A stretch of DNA of 64,000 nucleotides, taken from assembly GCA_002205965.3 (NCBI GenBank), contig NADL03000523.1, forward strand, positions 434,001 to 498,000, given 5' to 3'. Positions 1 through 10,959 of this stretch are shown piece after piece (the stretch's first letter is position 1; every line of letters begins with the position of its first letter). Origin of the DNA: Kappaphycus alvarezii (taxonomy: Eukaryota > Rhodophyta > Florideophyceae > Gigartinales > Solieriaceae). Both the position numbers and the translations under genes were made by a program. The notes beneath the pieces are model-generated. The model searched no databases. It was not told the origin of the DNA and worked only from the letters and a program-made list of their open reading frames with translations.

Positions 1-2650
1 CGTCTGCTCCGTGAAAGAGCGACTACGCCATGAATTATCCGCGTCGTACCTGCTGTAGAGTAAAAGGTTTGGATAAGTCGCAGGAAAAGCCTGCAGCCAT
101 GGCATTATACGAACACCACTCTATATGTGCTGTAAAGAACGCCTTACCCACCCATGCTGAAACCAAGCCAAGTAATCAATGCCAAACGAGCAACGTGATT
201 GTCAGAACGCTCAGTGATGAAGATTTTCTAGTCTTCATACCCGTTAATGTATTTCTCGATCACGCACTGGCAACCTAGAGCGACGGGATGACTAGCGCTC
301 GACCGCGTTCACAGTTTTTAAGATGTGTTAATTTTTTTCGACGTTGTAAGCAGGCTTTCTATACACTACTTAGAAACACGCTGACCAAATGAACGGACTT
401 ATCGAGCAGATGCGCAGCATGAAAATCACGTTAAATAATATGCTCTAAATCAGAGCTCTGGTCTTTTTTGTCGAGATCGTCTACCTGCGGCCAGTAATTA
501 CCGCGTTTTACGCAAGCGTAACAGGACGATATATAAGTTAGATATCAGTTGAAAAAAGTCACCATCCTCCTCATTGATGGAATGAAATCGTGCCCGTCTA
601 GCAACGGACACGTCAAAATTTAGCGCAGCTCTCTTGTCACATCTTTCACAAGTTTCATTCAAAGGACAGGTGATTTATAAATCAAATAAGCGATTATATT
701 CGCCCCTTTTTGCCGTCTGATGTAGTAACTATCAAATTTAAAGGTACGGATAAGGGCATTAAAGGCCGAATTCCGACAAAAAAATTCTATAAAGATGGTT
801 ATTGAGCGCAGCTGTTGATCTTCAGTATGAACGACTTTCTCAAATCTGCTTTTTGGTACAGAAATTTTGTTTTGATAGTGATTTTATATAATCAGGTGTA
901 TCAATGTTAGTGTTATCTCTTTTTCTGAAAGTTACCCATTTTAGGTTGAGAAATCAGCGTGTAAGTGCTGCTTCAACTTTTGCATGCAGCAGTATACTAA
1001 CAAGACTGTGGAAATGATTACCTACGAGTGGATTTTAATAACTTTGTCTGGTCAGTGCAGTCCCCTTACACGTTCGTGGCAGTCAAAGCCATTGTATGTA
1101 GCTCAGGTCAGGTATGTTTACTGCACTAACACATTCGTATACTAGCCTTGATGCAAGATTGTTTGAATAATTTCATTGTAGCGAAAAGCTGACAATAGTG
1201 CTATGGGAACTCAAATTTTAAGAAAATAATGGCCTTTTTATTCTTTATTTACATCTAAATCTGCTCCCTAAAACATAAATGATTCTTCTAGCTGTATGTT
1301 TTTGTCTCCAAATTGCAGCTGCCATAAAAGGCTCTTACAATGGATCTGGGAAGCTGGTATCCATCGCAACCACAGCAAACGTAGAGCGACAAGTAGATTT
1401 GTTTTCTGTATCATTGATGGAAATTCATCCCAGTATTGAGAGTCAATTTATAATGCTCTCTTATAATATTCACAAGAACAACTAAATAACTCTTAAATTA
1501 GGATAATAGCACTTATGTCAAAGTATAAATTGAAAACTAGTGGGTAATAAAACTACTCCACCCAAGAATATGCGACAGTGTTTACGGGTCATTAAACACA
1601 ACGAATCCCTCGTCAGATTTATGTAATGATATCTGATCGGCAAAATAAGTAAAATTGTTCATAAAGCCCATTTGGATATCTACAGGGCATTTGGCCATTA
1701 TATAAAGAAACATTTGTTTTGAGCGGAATCGGGAGAACAACTTCATATCTTTGGGTCAACATTCTAGCTTTAGCAAATGAAAACATTTTAAAATCCACAA
1801 ACAGAGAATCAGATATGTTTCCATGATATTTTGAAAGCATGATTTTGTCATCATTAAAAATTTCCATACCTTTTGGTTTGCAAATATTGATAAGCTATTC
1901 CATCTTTTTGTCATCATTTTTTCACAATAAAGGAAGGTTTAATTATTTCAGCCCGGTTTAAGTATTTCAGCGATCTTTACAGAAATCAACTTAAATTTAT
2001 TTTAGCGATAATTATTTATTACTACGATATCATAATACCAGATACTCTAAGAATCTTTCTACTTCTCATTGAAAGTTAGGATAGTTCTTTTTCAGAAAAT
2101 AAATTTTTATAACTATTCTTCGGACTACTGCTAGAAGCATACAGGACACTAAGGAACCGTTCCTTGAGAAATTAATTAAAAATAAGAGTGGATGTAATGA
2201 TTATATCACACGGTTTTCCGCTTAGCTGCTTTTTTGAATCAAGGAACAATATTTCCTTATTTCAACTGTATTGTCCATTTCTTCGAAATGGATCTTTTTT
2301 GTTTTATAAGAGAACAAAAAATTACGAAGAGAGAAAAATGCTTCAGAATCGTCGAAAAACACTAGTAAGGTGTTGCGAAAATGGCTATATCAAATACTTG
2401 TGATCATTGATATGACTCGGATCCAATGTTTGCGTAATTCTGGGTATAAATTGCCCCTTTGTTTTTTTCAATATTTTCAGAATGATTTCATAACGTGGGC
2501 TACTCGCTCTCTCGAATCGAACTTCCCTTTATTTATTGCCTTACGCGCCCAATTTTCAGAATTGAACGTGACTAAATTTTACTAATGAATTACAGACTGT
2601 AATGCATTAGTGAAAATTCCCTTTCAGTTTTGATTAACACTGCTCATATC
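1..2650. other. AT-rich stretch with no recognisable gene
   Basis: This stretch is AT-rich after the first 300 bases, and all open frames are under about 85 codons. I recognise no protein family, RNA gene or terminal repeat on either strand. In composition it resembles the large AT-rich region at 31.4-52.5 kb and differs from the C-rich DNA that begins near 2650. Confidence 0.6.
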
Positions 2651-2689
2651 CTGCCCGCTAGGCACGACCCGTAAGAAAAAATTGGCGTC

Positions 2690-3700
2690 AAAATCAAACT
2701 CAAAAGGGTCCCTTCATTCTCACTTCCTCACCTGTTCACCTGTTCAGGTCACATCTGGATCTAATTTCCTACCATCCCTCCTCGTCCATCTCACCCACCG
2801 TTTCCGACCATCTTGAGCATCCTTGCAGCCCTCTCCCATCTTTTCCACGCCCCAACACCGTTTTGATACCTCATGACCGCTTTTGGAGCCCCCCCTCAAT
2901 CTCCATCCGCACCCAGTCCATCTAAAGAGACCCCTTCGACCTATCCCTCAACATTCGGCAACATTCTCGATCGGGTTTGAATGCCTACTTCAATCTTCCC
3001 CATCATTCCTTCATCTCTTCCTCCACTCCTAACTGCCTTCAGAGCTTTTACCCCTCTTTGATCATCACCAAAACCTTTTACCAACACATTTCACCGCCCT
3101 TGGAAGCCTCCTACTATTTTCACCACCCTCTCGTCCTTTCCTTTACTTTAACGCCTTTGGTGTCCCCCGTTCTCCTTCTGCATTCCTCCCGTCCGTTTCC
3201 CGACCTTTTTAAACTACATTCAAGCCCACTTGTTCTTTCACCATCCCAACACTCCACTTCTCAACACTATTGAAAGCATTAAGAGACCGGCTCCCTCCTT
3301 CCTCATCCTTTCAAACCGTTTCCTGGCACTCTTGGCGGCCTTTGCACCTGCCCACCCCTTCAAAATCCCATCCACCGTTTGCCAATACGCGTGACCGCAT
3401 GTAAACTCACTAACGCTTTTTCAATATTATTTTGACTAGTTACCATCCATTTTGATCGCCTTTGAGACTCCTCTCCTGCCTAACCATCCCTACCAACAGT
3501 TTTTTAGCTCTCGCGACCGCGTTTAGAGCCTCCCCCCTCTTTTACTATAACCGCCCACCGTTTACCAGCACTCGTGACCGCGTTTAGAGCCCGACACCCG
3601 CGCTTTCACAATAACCCCTCACCGTTTTCGAAAATCTTGACTACCTTTCCAGGCCCGTTATTCCTTTCGTGTACAAACCGACCTGTATCCCGTCGCCGAC
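2690..3700 (+). repeat. C-rich degenerate tandem repeat
   Basis: The + strand is strongly C/T-rich and keeps returning to one degenerate core: an accgttt word, then 10-15 variable bases, then a tgaccgc-tttagagcc word, then a run of cccctc. Versions are visible near 2790, 2862, 3372, 3492, 3555 and 3620. Spacing is irregular, roughly 60-120 bp. It runs into the coding-like segment at 3721, as the C-rich block at 20.4-22.0 kb runs into a coding-like segment. It could be a decayed minisatellite or the repeat-encoded N-terminal part of the following gene. Confidence 0.55.
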
Positions 3701-3720
3701 CATCCCTCTTCTCGCCACCC

Positions 3721-4926
3721 ATGAATGCTTCGAAACAAGAACCAGGCATTGCAGCTAAGCTCTTGGATGGAACAAAATTAGACACGTCGCCCACACCTAC
3801 CTCTTCAGTAGTGCTCACAAATGCCACACAGAAAGAAATCTCACTGCGCCATTACGCAGAATGTCCGGAACTTCGACCATTTCTCCCACCCGAGCACGCA
3901 TCCCAACCGCACCGATAATCAAACCCGCCTCCCTGACTAACCCTCCCGCCGGTACTGTGACCATTTCTCGCGCCTAAGCACGCCTCCCAACGGCACCGGT
4001 AACCAATCCCACCGCCCCTCCACTCTATCTTCCGCTTTTCCTCTGCTTGAAGACATAGCTTTACCTTCCGCACGAGCAGACGACGACGTCAAGTTTATCC
4101 GCGTAACGCCAAAACAGAAAAAGAACGGAAGACACCCGAGGCTCTCTCTTGAAGAAGGTTTGATCCTTGTGCCGGAGTTTGCGGCTACAAAAGCGCATAT
4201 AGCCACATATGGAAACGTTCGTAAAATATTTGAGGAAGCCTCACAGTGGGGAAAGGAAAACCCGGTCATTAAGGAACTGGTGACGGGTAGGTGTGTCCCA
4301 GACCGCTATAGGCGCCTGCAGTCGACTTTCGACAGATCAGAAAAACGGGACCAGCTTCAATCAGGCGTAGGGGAAGGGGTGGGTGAAATGGTAGAACCAT
4401 TAATGAGGTGCAAAGAGGCGCAAAGTAACGCAGGCGCGAGACGGGAGGGGGAAAAAGGGCTGCAAAGGAACTTGGTGATGAGAAGGAGCGGGTGGGGAGG
4501 GAAATTGAGAGTATCGCCACGAGCAGGGGGGCAACAGAGGCTGACGGAAATAGCGGGAAACGAATATAGCGGGAAACGAATATAGAGGGAAACGAATATA
4601 GCGGGAAACGGAAATAGCAAGAAACGGAAATAGCGGGAAACCGAGCGCAGTGGAATCCCCTGGTGTATTTCTCCGTAAATTGCAGCGAATAGGAAGATCT
4701 TCGGGAAGAGATCGAGAGATTTGAAATTCACCTCCGTGACACAGATATTGCACGTATCGAATTTGAGAAGGAGAGGTTACCCTTTGAGAGGGCCAAATTG
4801 GAAAGTGAAGTAAAAGAATAGCAGAATGAACGAGAGGAACTTCAAGAGGCGTTAAAAGCGAATCAGGAGCTGGAAGTTGCAAATTTCCGTATGATGATGT
4901 ATATATTTGGGAAGAACTTGAAATAA
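3721..4926 (+). pseudogene. Decayed unidentified gene with coiled-coil C-terminus
   Basis: I do not recognise this gene. Coding-like sequence jumps frame at least twice. One block opens at the ATG at 3721 and is Ser/Thr/Pro-rich. A second (about 4080-4400) is a well-behaved hydrophilic segment containing the words EGLILVPEFAATKAHIATYG and KIFEEASQWGKENPVIKELV. A third (about 4709-4926) is a Glu/Lys/Leu heptad-like coiled coil that ends in a natural stop after an in-frame TAG at about 4819. A 16-bp minisatellite lies between the second and third blocks. The order Pro-rich repeats, soluble domain, coiled coil suggests a structural or gag-like protein, but that is inference only. Confidence 0.35.
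4545..4640 (+). repeat. 16-bp minisatellite, six units
   Basis: Six consecutive 16-bp units lie at 4545, 4561, 4577, 4593, 4609 and 4625. The consensus is cgaatatagcgggaaa, and the variant cggaaatagcgggaaa occupies the outer units. Divergence is only 1-3 bases per unit. A 16-bp period shifts reading frame with every unit gained or lost, which may explain the broken frame of the surrounding gene remnant. Confidence 0.9.
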
Positions 4927-5149
4927 TTATTCCACTTGCTTCTATAGTATACTTATGGTTCTTCCTCTGTCAAGGATAGGTACTCAGGCAATGTCAGGGG
5001 AGTGCAACCAAAGTATTTGGACGTTTTTTGCGGGTGCACGCAATTGGAGATGTTGCTCAGTAGTATAGCAGCACGATAAAAAGAACTGACCGGTGACTCT
5101 AATACCTTCATCTTGCGCTTAAAGTCCACTGTAGTTAAGTGCGCTTTGA

Positions 5150-5913
5150 TCTACTTAAATATTCACTCTATCGCAACCCTACCCTTTGAAGTACCTTGAT
5201 TAAGGACCGTTTGATATAAAAAACTTCTTTGATATGGAACCTCTAGAAACCATCGTCGATTGTAACCACCATCCCCATACATGTAGTACCGTACATTTCA
5301 AAAGTCTAGTACACTTGGCAGGGTATCATCTAGTTCACTGCTACACCACAACGTCCAGTCACGACGTCGCCCTTCGTGAGGGCCATCAGTGTGCAGTATC
5401 AAACCGTTCGGAGCAGTGACGGGTTGAAACTTACTTGAATGCTTGCGCTTGTGTCCGTTGTATGCAACCAGTTGCATCATATGAGAGCCACTTGGGCGTG
5501 AAATGCCAATGACGGTTCCATTTATAAATACGACGCAATTTGTGGGACCATTGAACTTAGATTGTAGAAAATCTGCGTACATTCTAGCTCGCTATTGCGT
5601 AAAACTGTGAGATATGCCCGCGGTCAACATGTGTTTCCTTGTGGTCAACAAACATTCCAAACCTTTCCAGAATAGTCTCGACAGCTGTGAGAAGTGCTTC
5701 CCAAATATGTTGTCGAGAGCAGTCCATCTTGAGGGAGTCGCCAATGTTCTTAAAATACTGCAACAAAACAGCATAGAGTTGACGGCATATCTGTTACGTT
5801 TTGTTGCGGTCTGCGTGACAGGCCATGCGATGACATCCATCACCTTGACGATATTCTGCTTCTCAAATCGTAAGAGACTTAGGCAGTCCCTATTATTGAA
5901 TCAGTTAAATTAA
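5150..5913 (-). pseudogene. Harbinger-like (DDE_Tnp_4) transposase, decayed
   Basis: One reading frame on the minus strand, interrupted by three in-frame stops (about 5590, 5297 and 5168), carries the hallmarks of a Harbinger-type DDE transposase. From the N-terminus these are an FEKQNI-WP helix region, a block resembling the family's LLxRLAxPxRWxDLxxxFG motif (here ILRTLATPSRW then FGKHFSQLSRLFW), the first catalytic motif (FINGTVIGISRP), a YNGHKRKHSSKFQ block, a DGPHEGRRRD block, the second motif MYGDGGY, and the third near RVAIE. The family normally has Asp in the first motif (IDGTV). Here it is Asn, so activity is unlikely even apart from the stops. All three stops are single-base changes in an otherwise collinear frame. 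Confidence 0.75.
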
Positions 5914-6208
5914 ACGTAAAGTTCGATAAACTGATCCTTCCGCTGAGGTGCAGCATGTTGTGCACATCCTCTTGGAGGGAGACGACTCCGTTCGCAGCAA
6001 AAGTTAGAGCTGCTGTTGATGCAAATATGGTATACCTGTCCTCAGTATGCAGCCTGGAGATAGCCATGAGGCCTATCTTCCAATTCCGAAGTCTTTTTAC
6101 GGACTTCTGTATTGTTAAGTCCTTTAAATGGCCCTTTGTCATGGCGGTAGTGCTCAAACGACATTGGAATCCGCGCAAGTTCAGTATGAGCTGTGCAGCA
6201 ATACTCAT
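5879..6208 (-). pseudogene. Possible N-terminal part of the Harbinger-like transposase
   Basis: An open frame of about 109 codons lies directly upstream, on the minus strand, of the Harbinger-like catalytic region, in a different frame. Its end (LHLSGRISLSNFTFN) precedes the frame change into the FEKQNI block. Position and orientation suggest it is the N-terminal region of the same transposase separated by a frameshift. The sequence itself shows no motif I can name. Confidence 0.4.
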
Positions 6209-6239
6209 ATTTCATGCTTCTGGGTAACTGGCATAAATA

Positions 6240-7475
6240 GCTCTATTTGAAACATGAGAAACACTTTTCACTGTTTTTGCGGTTCATGCGTGCTAGTCCA
6301 AAGCACAAGTTTTTGTGGAGAATTTCTTTAAGCGTAAGCTTTAGAATATAAAGTTTCCAAGGTCATTTAATTAGATAGTTAAATTCAATAACAATAAACA
6401 TTTGCAGAATTTTACATTTCATGCAAGTGTAGAGCATTCGCCCCTTTGAGTTTACAGTAAGAATCGACGTTCCAATTTGCTAATCGAAATTCGAATGCTA
6501 TTTTAATTAAACTTCACAGTATTTACAGGACTTCGTGGCAGTGAACCAATAGGGGCCGGCCATGGACAACTTCGGTCCTGATATTTATTTTACAGTGGTT
6601 CAATAACTTTTGGACACTTATCCTAGCACACTAACACTCTAACAGACTAACTTCTAACTTACTATTTATTGTTCGGCCGCTATGGGGTGCCAAGTAAACA
6701 GGCACCGAAGTGTCGGCTTTGGAGCTAGCCCCCACCTTTCGCTTTCTCCTCCACCTAAGACGACATAGCGACTGTTGCTAAAGTTAACCTCATCCCCTTC
6801 GGGTCCCTTCGTATCCTGTTGGCCCGATCCTCCCTTATGTTTCTGCCCTCTTTCCTTTTCCCCTTTGAGCGCGTGTTGTGTCTTCCTTCGCCCGTGGCTG
6901 GCGTCGCGTTCTCAGAAAGAATTGTATCTCTAGACCCGTGGTTGGTCGCCGTCTCCCATGCAGATGACTGTATCCGCTATCTCCTAGGCTTACTGTCGTC
7001 CCCTACCGGAGGATAAAATCACCTATAGAGCCCTTTCGCTCGCCCTAGTCGACGCGGTACGCGTGGCACCCGTTCGGATCCGGCCTACCTTCCCCTACCT
7101 TCCTTTTTCCTGTTTTCATTTCAGTCCTTGGTTCTACTTTCAATTTCTTTGGCATTGAAATTGGTTACTGTCCGGTGGACTTCATTTTATCGCACCCCTT
7201 GGCTTCACTTGCTTCTAGACGCTTAGCGTCCTGGCCCCGACTTCCAAATTCTCTACCACAGCCGTCTTGTAGGCATCGAGCTACTACCCCTCACAGAAAT
7301 TAAAAAGAAAGCGGGTACATCGGACGCGCGGTATTTGCACAGTTCGCAACTGATTTTTCCCCTCTTTTTCGTAGTCATTCCCAGACAACACCCCTCCAGG
7401 GTAGTTAACGGGCATTGAACTATATATTTTGGTCTCCCGACCTAGAATAGTGTCTTTCAGTCATTTATTTTTAGT
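6240..7475. other. No gene recognised; possible 5' flank of the Gypsy remnant
   Basis: The first part (to about 6540) is AT-rich. The remainder is C/T-rich on the + strand and contains short open frames without recognisable domains. It is where the missing 5' LTR, gag, protease and N-terminal RT of the Gypsy element at 7481 would be expected, but I could not identify any of them. Confidence 0.4.
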
Positions 7476-7480
7476 TGCAG

Positions 7481-7860
7481 TTCATGCGAACGCTCTTCGG
7501 GCTTACGAATCCGAAAAAATGTTTCAAAGTGCGTTGGAAATTCTGTTGTCTCCATGCAATTGGAAGAGTTGTCTCCTCTATCCCTAAAACGTGATAATAT
7601 TGTCCCAAACGTCAAAAGAACATATCATCCACGTGGATGATATCTTGACGACCTTTGGTAGGGTAGAAATTACTTTGAAGTTACGCAAATGTGAATTCAT
7701 AGCAACAAATATCATGTACCTTGGTCACATCATTAAGCCAGGTACCCTGGGGATTGATAATGCCCGCATCGCGGCGCTGAAAGGAGCGAAGTATCGGAAG
7801 GATCAAACACAATTGAGGAGCTTCATCGGGTTATGCAATGTGTACCGAAGGTTCATCTGA
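7481..7860 (+). pseudogene. Ty3/Gypsy reverse transcriptase, C-terminal part, decayed
   Basis: Translation shows the Gypsy RT order: an FGLTN motif (7481-7520), a frameshift, FQSALEILLSP, then the segment that should hold the catalytic YxDD box, then a thumb-like segment with LKLRKCEF, YLGHIIKPG and LRSFIGLCNVYRRFI. In Gypsy elements the catalytic box reads YLDD. Here it reads Tyr-Pro-stop-Asn, so both catalytic aspartates are gone. The N-terminal half of the RT, the protease and gag are not found upstream. Same strand as, and directly followed by, the RNase H and integrase remnants. Confidence 0.85.
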
Positions 7861-7864
7861 GACT

Positions 7865-8382
7865 TCACGAGCACCGCGCATCCATCTGACAAACTACTTT
7901 GAAAGGGAGCCATTACAGCTTAAGCCCTTCGGGTCCCTAGAGAAGGAAGGCTTCAAAAAACGTAAAGATTTCATCCCTCTACCGCCAGTCTTGGCCATTC
8001 CCAAGCCGAGCTTACCATATTCCGTTGATACGGATACAAGTCTCAAGCAGCTGGGAGCTAAATTGTTTCAGACATAACCCGACGGGAACGAAAACCCACC
8101 GGGTTCCTTCCAATAACAATGCCGGAAGCAGAAAGGAAATATTCAGTTCCAGGGCTCGAGAGTCTCAAAGTATTTTGGGCCTTTGACCTCCTAGGACCAT
8201 ACCTCCAAGGTGAGAAGTTCATCGTGACCTCGTACCATGCATCTCTTAGATTTGTCATGAATATTAATGAACCGTCTGATCGACTTATCCGATGGAGGCT
8301 TCGCTTAAGCGAGTACGACTTCGTAGTCAAGTACAATAAGGGTAAGTCAAATACCCAAGCAGATGCTTTGTCTCGGCTCTAG
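7865..8382 (+). pseudogene. Gypsy RNase H domain, frameshifted
   Basis: Two pieces in different frames make a Gypsy-type RNase H. The first has PPVLAIPKPSLPYSVDTDTS (the beta strand with the first catalytic Asp retained). The second runs from AERKYSVPGLESL (Glu retained) through a position where Gypsy elements usually have TDH but this copy has SYH, to the terminal NTQADALSRL. The Asp-to-Tyr change and the frameshift near 8078 argue against function. It lies between RT and integrase, the usual Ty3/Gypsy order. Confidence 0.85.
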
Positions 8383-8699
8383 ACTTCGTGGGGTACAGTA
8401 ATATACATCAACGAAGAGATCCCCTGTTTCATTGCGAGGAATCGAATACATGTATCCTTTGCAAGGAAGAGGAAATACCACACTCCGATCCGGTCTTCGA
8501 AGAAAATGAAATCATTTTCGACCAAGCATTAGCTCTGCAGAGCATTGAAAGTGATAAACAGGGACTCGAAGAGTTCGTACCCGTAGCTTTAGAGGAGTTG
8601 GTAATGGAAAAAATTTCCGATGCATGTTGCAAGTCCCGACGAGACAAGATAGATGGAGGGGATAACATCCCATTCAGCATGGATGCAGATCACTACCAG

Positions 8700-9341
8700 G
8701 GATTCCTATGCCATACGGAATAGAAGTCTGTCCAGATTGTGATACAAAAGTCGCTTCGGGACAGGGTATTAAGTATTGGCCATTACTCCAAGACATCACG
8801 ACATCCGAGAGGGAGAAAGATGTAAAAGTTTCTAGCAACAGATTATTATTGGCCATCCGTGGCTTTTGACTGTTACGCCGTGACACTTCATTGCAAAAGT
8901 TGCGCACGTAATAGAGTTCAATTCAGAAAGAATCGCGAGGAGCTGCAGATCTTCACACCAGACGCCCCTTTCAACTTCATTGAAATTGAATTACTCGGCG
9001 AGTTATTGACAAAGAAACGCAGGAACCGCTACCTCCTTGTGATGTTCGGTCGGTACTCAATGTTGGTACGGACCGTACCTTTGAAAATAATAACCACGGC
9101 GACGATCGCCTTCGCTTTCGTACACCATTGGGCGTTCGTATACGGACCGCCTGTCAAGTTCTTATCCGATAACGGATCGCAATTCATTGCAAAGTTCTTT
9201 CAAAACATAACAAGAATCCTTGGGACTCAACAGTTGTTTACAACAAAGTATCACCCACAGGCCAATGGCCAAGCAGAAAGGTTCAACAGAACAATACTTG
9301 CGGCGCTCCGCCATTACGTAGCAAACCATCCGAAGGATTAG
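8700..9341 (+). pseudogene. Gypsy integrase, zinc-binding and catalytic core
   Basis: The zinc-binding region is damaged, but YYWPS and a CxxC (HCKSCARNRV) remain. The catalytic core has SDNGSQF with the second Asp and HPQANGQAERFNRT with the catalytic Glu, at typical D,D-35-E spacing. The first catalytic position, usually Asp in a D-I-x-G-P-L context, reads IEIELLGEL, with Glu in place of Asp. A stop follows at about 9342, after which the frame changes into the integrase C-terminal domain. The domain is easily recognised but probably inactive. Confidence 0.87.
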
Positions 9342-9379
9342 GACTTACTCACAAGTGCGCTCACTTTACATACAACACA

Positions 9380-9793
9380 CAAGTCCATCGGACTACGAAC
9401 CTTGCTTCGTTCTAGATTGTCATATCAAGAGCGACAAAGGCCTTGGCCCTACAAGGACAGCCGTCCTTAGAAGAATTTGTCTCGACGAGGCAGTACCACT
9501 TGAAGTGGCAAAGTTGGCCTAAAAGTCTTACGGAGACCGCGTGTACTTCCTTAGCAGAGGAACAGGCACGCTACAAGCGTAACTTTGATTCGAGTACTCG
9601 CAAGCCCAAGCATGATATCCCGATGGGATCTTACGTCTTCCTACGGAAAGAAAATTTCGGCAGACAGGAGGGCAAAAACAAGCTCGCTGCTGTTGCCTCA
9701 GGTCCTTACAGGATAGTCGAAGTCCAGCCGGACACATTTTTAATCTCCGGCAAAGATGCTCATGAGAGAGTCTCGAGGGACAGAATGGAGTAA
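9380..9793 (+). pseudogene. Gypsy integrase C-terminal domain (GPY/F-type)
   Basis: This block contains the conserved run typical of Gypsy integrase C-termini: a helical spacer with EEQARYKRNFD, then PMGSYVFLRKE, SGPYRIVEVQ and DTFLISGKD. GPYRIV corresponds to the GPY/F module of chromovirus integrases. The frame reads on to VSRDRME before a stop at about 9791. It follows the catalytic core with one frame change and precedes the chromodomain by about 900 bp. Confidence 0.8.
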
Positions 9794-10713
9794 GCTCTAA
9801 GTCCTACGGACCGCGAGACACAGGTCATTTCCGTAACACAAAGTATCCAAGCTACCGACGGTCGTAAGACAGTGACACAACTCCCAACGGGATACAAAAC
9901 ATCAAAATGTCTTGCAGACCTTTCACTTGCCATCGACGGGCAACCAACAGATTTGATTCCGACTTCATCGAAGGTCAGTGACCTTACAGTAAAGCTCAAA
10001 GGTCTGACAGACCAATTCCAAAGGAAGGATGCTTGTTCAAGTGATGCAGTAGTTGGCGACGCCAACATGCAACGGGATATCTCTCGCAGATCCAAGTAAA
10101 CTCCAATAGGGATGCAAGAAGGAGAAGATCCACAAGAAATCAAGACTTAGCCAAAGTCATTGATGAATGAAAAGATTTTGAAAAACACACTACAGAATAT
10201 AATTTTTAGACGTAATCGAAGTCGTTGATCAAAAACTAGACTTTAGAAGAGTCATCGCAAATTACCAAGGCTTCGCCAAAGCCATTGAAAGGATTGACGT
10301 GCAGTCAATCAAAAGAAATTAACCAAAATATTATTACTCGAAAGTCGCGACGCGACATAGCTGAACCAAAAGGTCTGTCAGACCTTTTGCGTTGATGACG
10401 CTGGTTCCCAACGGGAACTTGGAGCAAACCAGAGGGACGACGGTCCATTCGTAACAAAGGTCGACGACCTAACCTTCAAGCCGAAATATCCGAGGGATCA
10501 TGAGTCCGATGAAGAAAAATCCGCAAAAGAGGACGAAGAAGACGAAGACACCGCAGACGTGTGAATATCTCGAAGAGATAGCTCGACAAAAAAGGAGTTG
10601 GATGAAGAGGAAGTACCTTCTAAGAAGAAAAAGAAAAAGACTTTGAAGAGGCCGTCGCGGAGGGTGACGAGTAGTCAAACACGACAACAAAAGAGCCTAT
10701 TGGTTCTACACAA
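9794..10713 (+). pseudogene. Linker between integrase and chromodomain, hairpin-rich
   Basis: Coding-like sequence in changing frames, rich in Asp, Lys, Glu and Ser, with an acidic segment near 10495-10560 (DEEKSAKEDEEDEDTAD). No domain is recognised. Chromovirus pol proteins carry a variable linker here, but 900 bp is long. The segment is remarkable for short perfect inverted repeats separated by exactly three bases, described in the findings. Confidence 0.45.
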
Positions 10714-10959
10714 GAGTTGCGCCTCGATATCTTGAAAAAACTCCATGAGGACAGGACGCGATACGTCAACGAAGCTCTGACAGAGCACGCAGAGGCCGAA
10801 GATGGCGAGATGCTGTACAAAGTAAATTGATATGGCTTTCCAAAGGAAGACGCCAAATGGGAGCTCATCTCAGGTCTAACCCGTTCCAAAGTACTGCAGT
10901 ATCAACACAGGAAACAGCTGCCGCTTACAGCTCAAATCGATTCGACTCTCCCGGGTTAG
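10714..10959 (+). pseudogene. C-terminal chromodomain of the Gypsy pol
   Basis: One frame reads a helix with LDILKKLHEDRTRYVNEALT, then the chromodomain-like core MLYKVN-stop-YGFPKEDAKWELISGL, then KVLQYQHRKQLPL, ending at a stop near 10957. The pattern YxVxWxGxxxxxxxWE is the chromodomain signature, and the expected Trp of the core is a TGA stop at 10828-10830. Chromodomains at the end of pol define the chromovirus branch of Ty3/Gypsy elements and bind modified histone tails to guide integration. The domain is short and diverged, but its position supports the call. Confidence 0.6.
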
